A DNA stretch of 64,000 nt. Origin: Argentina anserina. Its lineage: Eukaryota > Streptophyta > Magnoliopsida > Rosales > Rosaceae. Under the pieces are notes generated by a model that saw only the letters and a program-made list of their open reading frames with translations, had not been told where the DNA came from and did no database searches. The translations under genes were made by a program, and so were the position numbers. The DNA is taken from the NCBI RefSeq assembly GCF_933775445.1, contig NC_065876.1, forward strand, positions 5,084,001-5,148,000, read 5' to 3'. Shown here piece by piece: positions 12,641 through 24,719 of this stretch; positions within the stretch are counted from its first letter, which is position 1, and each line of letters begins with the position of its first letter.

Positions 12641-13487
12641 TATCAATTGGGGCCTACGCGTTACGGGGCGTATACATACAGATCGTATCGTAGCGTTTAA
12701 AATACACAACACGATAGGATAGTTAATATTAATATAGTTCCAAATATTATCGTGGTTCCAACATATAATTGCTAAGATTACATCGTGTATATGAACGTCA
12801 TGTAACGGTATCTGAAGTACGTTAACTTGCCGTGTGTGTATCATAGTTATGAACTTCGGATTCAAGCATTGAAATAAATCATATATTTTTGTATGACATT
12901 GTATTGGTTAATCAAAATTATGTAAAATAAGCCAACACTAAAAGTTTTTAGTTGAATGTGTTCAACATTCGTTGCTGGCTACAAGAAGTTTCCCTTGAAG
13001 TTGGTGATTTTTAATGCAAGGAAGACCTTGAGATTTTCTCTCATTGTTGAAACCCTACGTTGATTCTTTTATTCTATGAGTTGTTTTGGATTATATATAA
13101 TGATGTAGTTGAAGAATTTAGTTGAGTGTAAATGTTTGTGCAATATGTTTCATATGCATCCAGATTATCAAAAAGTCTTTGTATGTAGGTGAGAATTTCA
13201 TCATACAAGTAATGACTAGTACATTGTCATTGCAAATAAGTATCCTAACATATAAGTAGGGATGATTCAGCTCATCTTGAAAACTTTAAACTGGAAACTG
13301 GAGTTTTTTGTTTTGATAAAGGTGGTCCGGTCCTATCTGGTCCACATCTGCAATGGAGTAACTCTCCATGAAACTCAAGGATATAGTTGCTGACCTAGCT
13401 GCACTACATTTGCTACGAACATGCATTGTCTTGCAGATTTTCAACTTCGGACAAACAATTACATTTGGAATTCTTATATGTTATCAC
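12641..13487. other. Intergenic, nothing recognised
   Basis: AT-rich sequence without a convincing reading frame or repeat, between the CDKG2 promoter and the CACTA element. Confidence 0.4.
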
Positions 13488-14388
13488 CACTACTACAAAT
13501 ATAGCCATCAATGGAATTAAAAAACGTCATCAAAAGTAGATTTAACGTCGTATTATTGTGAAAACGCTATCAAATTTTCAAATCCAACTTTGAAATATAT
13601 GTATATAATTTACAAAACGCCATGGAATTTCCAAAATTTTAACGGCGTTTGGAAACGCTATAATGATAGTATTAGATGACGTTTGACAAACGTTGTGGTA
13701 ATAAGTCAAGTTTGTGGCGTTTGTGATTGTCGTATATGCGATGAGTCTTTATTTTCACTTCAGCGTTTCTATTATAATTCATTTAATCACCCAAACCCAA
13801 CACAATGATCTCTCTCTCTCTCTATCGGACACAAACTCAAACACAGAAATCCTTTGTAATCCCAAAATCCAAATTGCTAGAACCCTAAACAATCTCTCTG
13901 CTTTGTCTTCCTCGATCTCCTTCAGCCCTAGATTCAATTTCGCTTTTTTTAGCTTATAATTTCATAAATATGATGTCTAATGTGATTGTTTCATAATTTG
14001 GGAATCGATTTGTAGCTACGTTTTGCTGAGATGGGTTTTGGGATTTGATTGTGTCTACTTCCTCGCCTCCTCCATCTCCTACAAAAAGGTTCGCCATTTT
14101 CCATTTTTCCTAATTAGTAAAGATTTGTCCTTGTGATGTGTAATATCTTTTTTCCCAATAAGATATTGATTTTTTGGAATTGATCAGAAAATCAATATAT
14201 AATTTTTTTAAACATGAAAAAAAATCTATGGCGTCTAACAAACGTCATTAAATTCTTTTCTACGATGGATCAATCACCAAAAGCACGGCGTCGGTTTCTA
14301 AGAAGTTTGAGGATGATGTTGAAAAACGCCGTTAAAAGGTTTCCATGGCGTTTTTCAAACGTCATTGATATTGTTATGTGTAGTAGTG
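13488..14388. mobile_element. Non-autonomous CACTA (En/Spm) DNA transposon
   Basis: A 901-bp element with terminal inverted repeats CACTACTACA at the left and TGTAGTAGTG at the right, flanked by a perfect 3-bp target duplication CAC (13485-13487 and 14389-14391). Subterminal regions on both sides carry many copies in both orientations of AACGTCAT/AACGCC/GGCGTTT-type motifs, the usual transposase-binding arrays of CACTA elements. There is no transposase gene. The centre (about 13790-14100) has CT-rich, ATG-poor sequence resembling a plant 5' UTR plus intron start, possibly a captured host fragment. Confidence 0.92.
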
Positions 14389-14739
14389 CACTTATAGGTT
14401 TCAGTGAGATGTGCAACATAATAGCTCTCATTAAACTAAAGAAAAAGGACAGTTAACCAACTTTGGATATCAAACAATGAATTTGAAAAAGAAAAAAAGC
14501 ACTTGGATTCTGAGACTGACCAAAGCAAGGTAATCGTGTTGAGTTAGGAATGACACTGGGTGATAGAACTCGATCATAGAAGTCAAAAGAACTGCATATT
14601 GGGATTATTGAGTGAATTCAAAATAAGCGAAACCCCAGGAAATTTCTTGGTGATTCCAGGACCTACAGGAATTGGTGCATTACTGTTATATTTCTAGTGA
14701 AGTGTATGAAACATATGAGAAACAGATTGAGAGTCATGA

Positions 14740-17700
14740 AGTGGATATCAATAGGGGAACTGTCTAACTGACTTACATACTATGAAATAACTTACCAACA
14801 CAAAATGCCAGTATTCCATTCTCCCATTCGATCTTCTCGGGGTTTTCAGGACCCAGATGACTTGCAGAAGAAGAAATAATAAACATGAACAACGCAAACA
14901 AACAGTTTAAACAGTATGAACGTAAAAAATAAGGAACGAAAACAAAGAATTGCGTTATACACTGGCTGAAACATGGAAAAACTATATTAATTTTTTTTCT
15001 GTTCTTCTCAACATTACTCTTTGCACCTTTATGTCCACAGTGTTAGGTTGCTACAAGTTTCAACTCCTCCTGTACCTTGTAGAAGTCAATGAAGACCATG
15101 CACTCTGTTACCTCAAATGCCTATTGAACAAATTAGCAAAACTCCTATAAATCATAATCCAATACTAATGCCTTATCTTATTTTCCTTTATTTTCTGTTC
15201 CTGCTTGAGGATGTATCTGTCATGCACATAAGAAGAAGGTTTAAAAGGTCTGGGTTCAGGGTAGTCCTTAAACCAGTCATGGTTAAGATAAGAGCATCAC
15301 CCGCTGGTATCCGTTTCTCAGGATCATATATTGGAAGTTTTGACAACAAATCCAACCCTGAAGCAGTAAGCATTGGGGCTCCTGTGAAGCACGTCCCACA
15401 AAATTTCTTGCGCAGTGTTATGCCCTTGCTTAATCCTAATAGCTTTAAACATTGGCAATTTCGGATACTTGTTGTGAAATTTTAATTAAAACTCTCAAGC
15501 GCACGAATCGTCGTTAGTATAGTGTGCAAGTACGAGATTGTTCCAACTAATGATTGATAATCAATTTAATCATAACTTAATTGATCTAAACTAAGAACAT
15601 GAGTTTTAGGTTTTCAAAAAACAAATTATAAAAGAAACAAACATGATAGAACCTAGGGTATCAGAATCAACCACTAACAATCTTATTTATGTGTCAATGC
15701 AACTAATGGATTCTTTTCTATCTCTAAATAACAATTTATGTATCTATGTCCTTCTCAGGTACTTTAGAACATAGTTTTCCTTAAGTGTATGATGCTCTAC
15801 CTCTCGGGTAAAGGTCGTATATCATAGCTATACAATTTATCATTCTCATGTATAAATTTAACATGCATGACTAATTACGTTCTAGAAAACAATGAAATCA
15901 AGCAAACCATCATTCTCTCTCGAGTAACAATGTAATTCACCACATTTAATCACAAGAAGCTTCATAAATTATATTGCATCTCTGTTTTAAATTTATTTTC
16001 GAATTACTATATGCAAAATCCTAAGGTGATCAATCAAAAACTTAAACATAAAGTATCAATTCAAATAGTAACTAAGCATTCATCGTAAAGAAACTATAAA
16101 TTCATCAATCAAACATCAAACTACATAAATAATCATGAAATGACATCATCCTACATCAAACTACATAAATAATCATGAAATGACATCATCTTAACCCTAG
16201 AAAACGGTTTAACAAACTACAATTAAAGAAAACATAACAAAAACATAAACATAAAAGAATGAAATGTGGAAGATTGATGGATGGTCTTTGCTCCTCTGGC
16301 GTCTACATTGTGCTCTCAAGACCTCTCTCATATGAAATCCGTACTCTCTTATATAGAGAAGATTATTGCTCATCTTCGACTTCAGTTTCCTTGTAAGACT
16401 TGAATTCTAGACTTATATCTTGATATGGAATGAGAAAACCTTGAAATATCTCATGTAAAAGTATGAATCCTTGTACTATCTGCATCTTCATCTGAATCAT
16501 TGACCCTAATGTATTGAAATTGAATTAACTTTGCAACACAACTTGAATTCTCCATGAATGTTAGTGAATCCGAGCAGATTTCAGCTCTGACCTCTCGTCA
16601 CTGAAACTATCATAACTTCATCTCATAGTAACGAAATCAAAATCCGTAAATCATACAGAAAATAGACATCTGTATATTTCCAATGGTATAAGGCTCATGG
16701 TCTGATTCGATCTAAAACTCCCACAGTAACTCGAAAAGTTGGACGTTCTGCACAGACATATTCTGACAATGAAGAATATAATTGTCATTTAATATATGTT
16801 AGCTCATTTTAACTTATTTTATTCTCTTTTCGACATAAACCTATATAATACACTAAAATAACATAAATCAATCATAACTCAGATAACTAAACATATATAT
16901 CAAGAATATGAGACATAATTATAGGATAATACGAGCACATCAATACTCCAGTCCAATCTATCTTTTATGGTGCTCCAAGAGTTTCAAAAATCGAGTCGAG
17001 CACACGAATTTCAGTTGGCTTTTCCGAATTGAATAAGGGTTCCTTGGCTAATAGTTCAGCCATTAATCCCATTATACATCCAACTAACCACATATCTGTT
17101 GCTGTAGTGTAGTGCTTTTGATCCAGTAGAAGTTCAGGTGCCCTGTACAACACAGTGACTACATTGGTAGTCATTTGATTCCCATACTGGCATGACAACA
17201 CAAGGTCACATATTTTCAATTCCCCCTCCTTGTTCAAAAGCAAATTTTAAGTTTTCAGATCTCGTGAAGAATCCAATCATCGTGAAGATACTTCACAGTT
17301 CACACCCTCCAACAGCCTTTTCACCAGGTATTTAACTTCGCCTATGCTAAATTGTTGCTCCATTGTTTCCATTAGAAACTTGAGCTCATAGTCCATATAC
17401 TGCATAACCATCAATATATCATCAGGCTCTTCCACAACAACTTCCAAAATACCCACGATAGAAGGATGATTACAAGAAAACAGAATGTTTATTTCTCTCA
17501 ATGCTGTAATAGGGAAACCTTCTTTGTCATTGCTACCCATCTTCACCTTCTTCAAGGCTACAAATTCCCTGGTTCGTTTATCTCTCCCTCTGGAGACAAC
17601 ACCATAAGTACCTTCACCAAGCGGCGCTTGATCGATAGTATACGCATGCACACTCCTGCAACCCTGAAGCATGTTTGTACTTCCCCTGGGTAATGCAGAC

Positions 17701-18290
17701 TCTTCAATCCGAGGATAATTTTCATCATCGAAATTAGGATACAACTGACCAGCCCCGGCATTACCAAAATGTCCACTAATCTCTTCTCCTCCATCTCCAC
17801 TGACAGAGCTAGAAGTTCTGCTGCAGGTTCTATCCCTTGGAGAGTCGATGTCAGATGCCCATCTTGACAATGAGGGTTTAGCCTGGGTTTTGTCATCCAC
17901 GTTATTTTGTGCCTCTGAGTGCCTTCTCGTATGCAAATCAACAGGGGACTCCAATTGTGAATCCTCCACCAACCCATCTATCACAGAAGATTTATCTTTA
18001 GAACCCTCCACTTGATGAGACAGAGTCTCAGAAGCATGAGACTTTGAAATAACACAAGCTAGAGGATTGACCGGAACAACTTTATTACTTGACAATGTCC
18101 TCACCTTCTTCTCTTCCCTGTCACTTTTAACCGAAGACTTCCTCTCAGGAAGCAGTTGAACTCTGTCGACACCTTTGGAGACAACATCGTCAACCTCAGA
18201 AGATGAAGATATTGAACTTGATAATCTCTTTAAAGGAGATGACCGATGAACAATGGAGACGGGAACATCTTCATTCTTTGGGTAATTGTA
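14740..18290 (-). pseudogene. Tandem CDKG2 pseudogene, disrupted by indels and a solo LTR
   Basis: A diverged copy of the neighbouring CDKG2 in the same orientation. Recognisable blocks in coding order: Ser-rich N-terminal part (about 18270-17690), GEGTYGVV loop, [15 protein letters not shown]-type helix (about 17520-17490), [12 protein letters not shown] in place of [12 protein letters not shown] (DFG lost), [11 protein letters not shown], and the C-terminal lobe [10 protein letters not shown]...YDPEKRI (15373-15240). Lesions include a 7-bp insertion followed by a stop just before the HRD loop (about 17285), a missing base in that loop (about 17265), an extra 6-bp block near 15290, and a solo LTR at 15470-16942. 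Sequence at 14790-15180 also matches the CDKG2 3' UTR, so the duplication took in the downstream region. Upstream of about 18280 the similarity ends. Confidence 0.9.
15470..16942. mobile_element. Solo LTR inserted in the CDKG2 pseudogene
   Basis: 1473 bp starting TGTTGTG and ending CACATCA (TG...CA), flanked by a perfect 5-bp target duplication ATACT (15465-15469 and 16943-16947). Excising it plus one TSD copy rejoins the kinase homology exactly, between the segments corresponding to LPGFKA and the preceding DWPG. There is no internal coding region, primer site or second LTR, so it is a solo LTR left by unequal recombination. Related in ends and length to the element at 2816-4318. Confidence 0.85.
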
Positions 18291-19953
18291 CTTAAAAAGG
18301 TGTTAGATGTTATGTATTTGCATTTTGAAGTTGGTATTTTATATAGTTATTGTTTAAGGCTTGAAGATAAATATATATTAAAGTAAACTTTTAGAACCGT
18401 AAAAATTCGGAAACCGACTTGATATTTGTGATTCGATTCGATTCCAGTTTCGGAAGTAAATTCCATTCTGGTTCTGGTTCCATCAAAAAAATTAGTATGT
18501 TGGAACCGGTCCCAAGCCTAGTGGTGAAAGGGCTCGAACGTCTATGCTCCAAAAAGTGGTGATGAGGAGGCTTGAAATTTCTGAGTTTCTCTTCCTCCTT
18601 TATAACATGTTGATTGAACTAATAATTTGGGGTATGCTAGAGGAGGAGAAAAAGAAGCAAGATACAGGGAAAATACCCAGATTTGACGGGATATGTGGTT
18701 TAGAGCAAGATGGGGGGGGGACAAATTATTATTGACCTAAGACCCAGATACCCAAAGTAAAATTGTTAATAACTTCAGAATTAATATTATCATTGATTAC
18801 ACTTACAACATAATTTTGAGGAAGCTTTCAGCTATACATAAAAAGAAGTGAGAGAGAAACAATGTAAAACGAGTAAGAGACTGAGAGTAACTTTTCTTTA
18901 TTTATCACTACTGAGAAGACCAACTTACTCCTGAAAGTATGATGGTAACCATATCAACTAACCAAGTGAATAACAAAATATATCAAAAGTAAATCTAATT
19001 ATGTAGTTTTATATGATAGTTTTGAAAGTAAAATAACCTTGATTATCAGTGGGGCAAAAATCATATACCGTTCTTAAAATTTTGTCTTCAAGAATTTTCA
19101 AAGAATACTGGTGAAGTATAAATAAGAACAGGTAAGGTAAGTTTTGTTTCTATACAAACATGGTAAAAACAAATATACAAAATTAAAGTATACGATTACA
19201 GAGAAAAATCTTTATGACATATGGTGCTCTTCAATCACATGATCTGTTGACAGTTTGACACGAGAGGAGAGTTGGTGAAGAGGGTTGTTAAACCTGCAAA
19301 TGTAAAGCTTGAAACTCACATAGATCATACTGTTAAGCAATTATATATGGAAACATAAAACGCATTATGCTAAGTGCATGCTGCTTTGCTTCTGTGTTCG
19401 TCACTCTTCCCTCGTTCCACACTAATTTAGTGAGAATTTGTGCTTATAATTTCTATACATCAAGAATGATGGAAGATTTTAGCTTTGTACTCGATCTAAC
19501 CAGAACTAACAGTTTGGTGAAATGTATTCCAATAAGAGCACCGGTTCATCACAATAAAATTACAGATATAATACTGTTAGCTAGTGAGGCCAATGCTCCG
19601 TTGCTACACATCAACAACATCAAAATTGCTACTGCTACCCACAGGGAAGATCGAATAGAACTCGTATATGATGACATCAGTACACCAATCCTCTATATAT
19701 CCATATTATATCGATCCCCCTAGGCAGGCACAAACTTCAAAGCACCGCCACCCCTTATCTCCTCCTTCCTGATTAATCACCTCCGTCACATCCATCATCA
19801 CCTTACGCACATAACGCCATGCACCATGCACCGTCTCCACTAAGCCCATAACGATGGCACTCGTCGCTTCTATCCTCTGCCCTCACTTACGCCTCTATAG
19901 ATCACACGGCGATACCATTCCTCATTTCCACTAGTGATTATCCAATTACAAAC
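18291..19953. other. Intergenic spacer upstream of malate synthase pseudogene
   Basis: No convincing gene. Near 18395-18500 there are GATTCGATTCGATTCC and GGTTCTGGTTCC strings reminiscent of the hAT-like element at 41725, perhaps a remnant. A TATA-like TCTATATAT lies near 19691. The 200 bp before 19954 are the expected leader of malate synthase. Confidence 0.4.
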
Positions 19954-22900
19954 ATGATGGGAGTTGGCTCGTACTACCCTGCACCAGCAGGGAACATGAA
20001 CGCTGGTGCGGGAGGGGGCTACGACGCCCCGACGGAGTTGAGATTCAGGGACAGTATGACCCTGAGTATGCTAAGATTCTGAGCAAGGAGGCTTTGCAGT
20101 TTGTGGTGGAGTTGCAGAGGGAGTTCAGGAACGGGATCAACTATGCAATGAAGTGCAGGAAGGAAGCTAAGAGGAGGTACAATGAGGGTGGTCTTCCTGG
20201 GTTTGACCCCGCCACGAAGTTCATAAGGGAGGGGGATTGGGTTTGTGCACCCGGTCCCGAAAGCAGTGGCTGATCGGAGAGTGGAGATTACCGGACCTAT
20301 GGAGAGGAAGATGGTCATCAATACTCTCAATTCTGGAGCAAAAGTATTCATGGTGAGCATTTAACATTTTATTCACGATCGGTTTAGCTTTGGCCTATTA
20401 GGTAAAATCTCTATACGTATCACACACCCTCTTGCTAGCTACAGGTGCTTCATCACCGTGAAATGAAATTGTGAATATAATTGGACATGTCTTCCTCATC
20501 TGTTTGCTTTTCTTTCTTTTTTCTCGACAAAATCATCTACCTAATTATTTCGTGTCTCTTCTAACATCTTTGTGTACATTTAATTTGTACTTTTTAAAAT
20601 ATTTCTTCAATGTTTTATGATCTTCAAACTAGAGTTTTATAAGTTATAACTACTAGGATGGTTTAACAGCTGAACACTTTTGCCTAATAGTCTAATACTT
20701 TCCGTATTTCTACTTTTGTATGCTTAGGCTAATTTTGAAGATGCACTTTCACCAACCTGGGAGAACCTTATAAGAGGCCAAGTAAACCTGAAAGATGCTG
20801 TGGATGGGAGCATAACGTTCCACGATAAGGCCAGGAACAGAGTCTACAAACTCAATGATCGCAACGTAGCAAAGCTTTTTGTGCGTCCAAGAGGTTGGCA
20901 CTTGCCTGAGGCGCATATTCTCATTGATGGTGAGCCTGCAACAGGTTGCCTTGTGGACTTTGGTCTCTACTTCTACCACAACTATGCAGCTTTCCGCGGA
21001 ACCCAAGGCGAAGGGTCTGGACCTTTCTTCTATCTCCCTAAGATGGAGCATTCAAGGTAATTAAGGAATATTCATTAGCTTTACTTGCTTGTTCATTTTT
21101 CAAGCAGAATCCTATCACTTAATAATGGAAGGGTAATACAACTAGCTGCAAAATTTTTGGCTGCAGGGAAGCGAAGATATGGAATTGTGTGTTTGAGAAG
21201 GCAGAGAAGATGGCAGGGATAGAGAGAGGAAGCATCAGAGCCACTGTTCTGATCGAAACACTTCCAGCTGTGTATCAAATGAATGAAATCCTCTATGAGC
21301 TAAGGGATCACTCTGTTGGCCTTAACTGTGGAAGATGGGATTACATTTTCAGCTATGTCAAAACCTTCCTGGCTCACCCTGACCGCCTATTGCCTGACCG
21401 GGTTCTGGTTGGCATGAATCAACATTTCATGAGGAGTTACTCTGATCTCCTCATCAGGACTTGCCATAGGCGCGGCGTCCACGCTATGGGAGGCATGGTA
21501 TGTGATTCTTGATTCCCATTATTTGTGTATGTCTTTTTTGAGAAAATTAGTGATAAACTCATTCTTTAAGGGGGATTCTATTCATATCTTCAAAAACGGT
21601 ATTTAGATCTCATTACTCCAGTAGATCTCAATTTTACTTTTATATAAACCTAAAATACTATTTAGACCTCTAAAGTTTTCCTAAAATGCCTATTATCTAA
21701 TTTGATATATCAAATCATACTACTATCTATTAATTTCTTTCATACTCTATTTCAAATTCATTTATTATATATACACATCGAAAAATGCATTATAATCACA
21801 CGAACTATCCTCTCGAATTAATTAGATCACTCTTCTACTAGTTTTCTAAATTCATAATAAGTAGTAAATTATATTTTTCATTCATTGATAATAACATCAA
21901 CGTATATGAAATATATTGATAGTAAATTATAATAAAATATCTACGAGTTTTATTTTTTGGCTCAAATCGAAGTTTATGATAAATTCTAGATAATTATATA
22001 GTTTATACATTAAATCGTCCACATTAAATTTTATGTTAATCATCTACATTAAATTTTTGACTAATGATGTTTATAAAAAAAAGAAGGTAATCAATTAAAT
22101 CATTCAATGCAATTTGATATTCTATTTTGAATTGTCTAGCAATAAATATAAAGGATAATTATCTGCATTTATATTTTATAATAGATAAAGAATTATTTTT
22201 TTTCTTGTATTTTTATTGTTATATGTTTTTTGGTAATTTCATATTAATTAACTAAGTCAAAATTATCTAGGAAAAACATGGATGTCCAAGTGCCATTTTG
22301 GGATATATGAATAGAAGCGCCATTCTTCAAGTCCATTTTCCAGATACACCCACACCATTTTATTTTTTTAATCTACACCAAAAACATATATCAACATTTT
22401 TTATTTGGTTTTTTCAAATTAATATATTTAAATTATTTAATCGAGTTCACTTTTTATCCTTCTAGCTATAAATGGAAAATATCTCCATAACAATAGTTCT
22501 TACAATTTTTCAAATGCTATAAACATGCAATAGTTATAAATATAAATTAAATGTTCAATTTGGTAAATCAGCCTTATCTTAAAGAATAGTCAAACGAAAT
22601 TAAAAAAATTATGTTATTTCTATTACTATCATAATAGATCAAAGCAAGTTATTAATGTCAAAAACTACAGAGTTGTCATTTATTTTCTTTTTCATTGTAA
22701 GGCTATATGATCATGTTTTTCAGCATATACATTATTTTCTATTCAAAAATGAAATTTTATTTTCTTCTGGTTCTCTAATTTTGCTTTTTCCAACCCCACA
22801 CTTCATATCTTAGAGGTATGATCATATACAACAGAAGATTTACCTATGTGGAAAGAATAATTAACTTATATGCAAGGAACAATTTATACATCTCAACAAA

Positions 22901-23761
22901 TACTGAATAGAAGTTATGAAAATAAAAACAATCAAGTACCATACTCTAAAAACCACCTGCCTTCTATGTTCAACCCTCACACATTGTACAACAACTAATT
23001 TCCCAGGTAGAATACACCTAACTAGTAGATTCAACTACAACAAATCACATATACATATTTAACAGAACTCAAATTTGAGCCATACCCTATAGCACAGGAA
23101 CCCCATAACAACAAACACCACAAACACAGACAACTCATATAATTGAAAAATTAATACATACTAAGCAGATTAAAGAAAAACAAACTAGAATAAGCAGATG
23201 CAAAAATTGTCGACAAAACAACTCCACTAACCAATTGATATCACGGATATCATGAATAAAAGTGGAAAAGTCCTCCTACTTAATTAGGGTCATATGATGA
23301 GATTACATAACCTCAAGATCTAATCCCTTTATATTGATTTTTGTTGCGCTGATTATATTATTCATATATAAGCATGAAATCAATATCAAATGCTACAATC
23401 AAGAACTAGATATTGTATTCAGATTACTCATTCATAGTTGAGTTTGTAAAAAATGACATATGCTTCAATCATGTGAAACATGTCGTTTTTGAGTTTTATG
23501 ATTTTTGTGTTTAGTAAGTGGCACATCTAGTAAATACCAGCAAAATAAAGTTATATTATTCAAGTCCAAAATATGTTTTTAAAAGAAAAAAATCAAACTA
23601 ATAAATAGGTTGCAGTGGCAGTTACCTACGTGTAGGGGGGTGGACTCCACCCGAAATTGTCTCAATAATTTTTTTACCATACCCATATATGTATGAGTCA
23701 ATCAGTATGCCACCCAAGCTCGATTTCTATTTGCAGCAACTTAATTTTTCTCTTTTTCCTT

Positions 23762-24002
23762 CTTATTTTGTGTGAATATTTTGTTTAAAATATCATTTGT
23801 CTTACATTCTCTTGATACAAACCCATTTTCTCTTTTTCCTACTTTTTGTGTGAATTTCTTATATCTCTCAATACAAACTTCTTATTTTTGTGTGGATTTC
23901 TTGTTAAAAATATCATTTTTTTTCTTACATTCTCTCGATACAAACATTTTCTCTTTTTCTTATTTTTTAATGTGGATTTCTTACATTTCTCTCAATACAA
24001 GC
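23762..24002. repeat. Two-copy tandem repeat (about 120 bp) in malate synthase intron 3
   Basis: Units 23762-23880 and 23881-24002 each run CTTATTTT(T)GTGTG, then TATCATTT, TTACATTCTCT, GATACAAAC, TTTTCTCTTTTTC, and TCTCTCAATACAA. They are AT-rich and diverged, and each unit itself holds two similar halves. Confidence 0.75.
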
Positions 24003-24040
24003 CCATTCAGGAGTTTAGGACTCGAGGAGTGTACGATTTT

Positions 24041-24089
24041 GGATCTTTGTATAGACTAATGAAATGTTTTTAAGCCTATACAAAGATCC
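24041..24089. repeat. 14-bp perfect inverted repeat at the broken exon 4 boundary
   Basis: GGATCTTTGTATAG (24041-24054) and its exact reverse complement CTATACAAAGATCC (24076-24089) are separated by 21 bases. The right arm includes the first surviving codons of exon 4 (Lys-Asp-Pro). The left arm therefore looks like an inverted filler copy of exon sequence. Confidence 0.85.
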
Positions 24090-24719
24090 AGCAGCAAATG
24101 AAGCAGCATTGGATTTGGTGAGGAAAGAGAAGCTAAGAGAAGTGAAAGAAGGATATGATGGAACCTGGGCAGCACATCCAGGACTAATCCCAGCCTGCAT
24201 GGAAATCTTCACAAACAACATGGGGCACAACACCCCCAACCAAATCCAAACCATGAGGCGAGAAGATGCATCCTCCGTAACCGAAGAGGACCTCTTGCAG
24301 AGGCCCAGTGGAGTTAGGACCCTGGAGGGTCTCCGGCTAAACACTAGGGTGGGAATCAAGTACCTGGCAGCATGGCTAACCGGAACTGGTTTGGTGCCTT
24401 TTTACAACCTCATGGAAGATGCTGCAACAGCTGAGATAAGCAGGGTTCAGAACTGGCAGTGGATCAATTATGGAGTAGAGTTGGATGGAGATGGACTTGG
24501 AGTGAGAGTGGGGAAGGAGCTGTTTGGGAGAGTGGTGGAAGATGAAATGGAGGGATTGAGAGCGAGGTTGGGAAGGATAAGTTCAGGAAGGGAATGTATA
24601 AAGAGGCTGGCAAGATGTTCACAAGGCAATGCACTGCGCAAACTCTAGATGATTTTCTGACTCTCGATGCATATAACCACATCGTCTTGCACCACCCCAA
24701 GGCATCATCCAGGCTCTAA

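Larger units (their letters stand above)
19954..24719 (+). pseudogene. MS: Malate synthase (glyoxylate cycle, peroxisomal), frameshifted
   Basis: Malate synthase condenses glyoxylate with acetyl-CoA in glyoxysomes. Exons: 19954-20352, 20728-21056, 21167-21497, and a fourth recognisable from about 24082 to 24719; the parts sum to about 565 codons, the normal size. The family signature [16 protein letters not shown] is in exon 3 and LMEDAATAEISR in exon 4; the intended C-terminus is a peroxisomal SRL. Lesions: a missing base near 20037 (Glu-Val-Glu-Ile region), an extra G near 20251 (APVPKAV region), a missing G near 24571, and loss of about eight codons (AAQIP region) with the original acceptor at the 5' side of exon 4, where phase no longer fits. 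Intron 3 is swollen to 2.6 kb. Three single-base indels could in principle be assembly errors, but the exon 4 damage could not. Confidence 0.9.
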
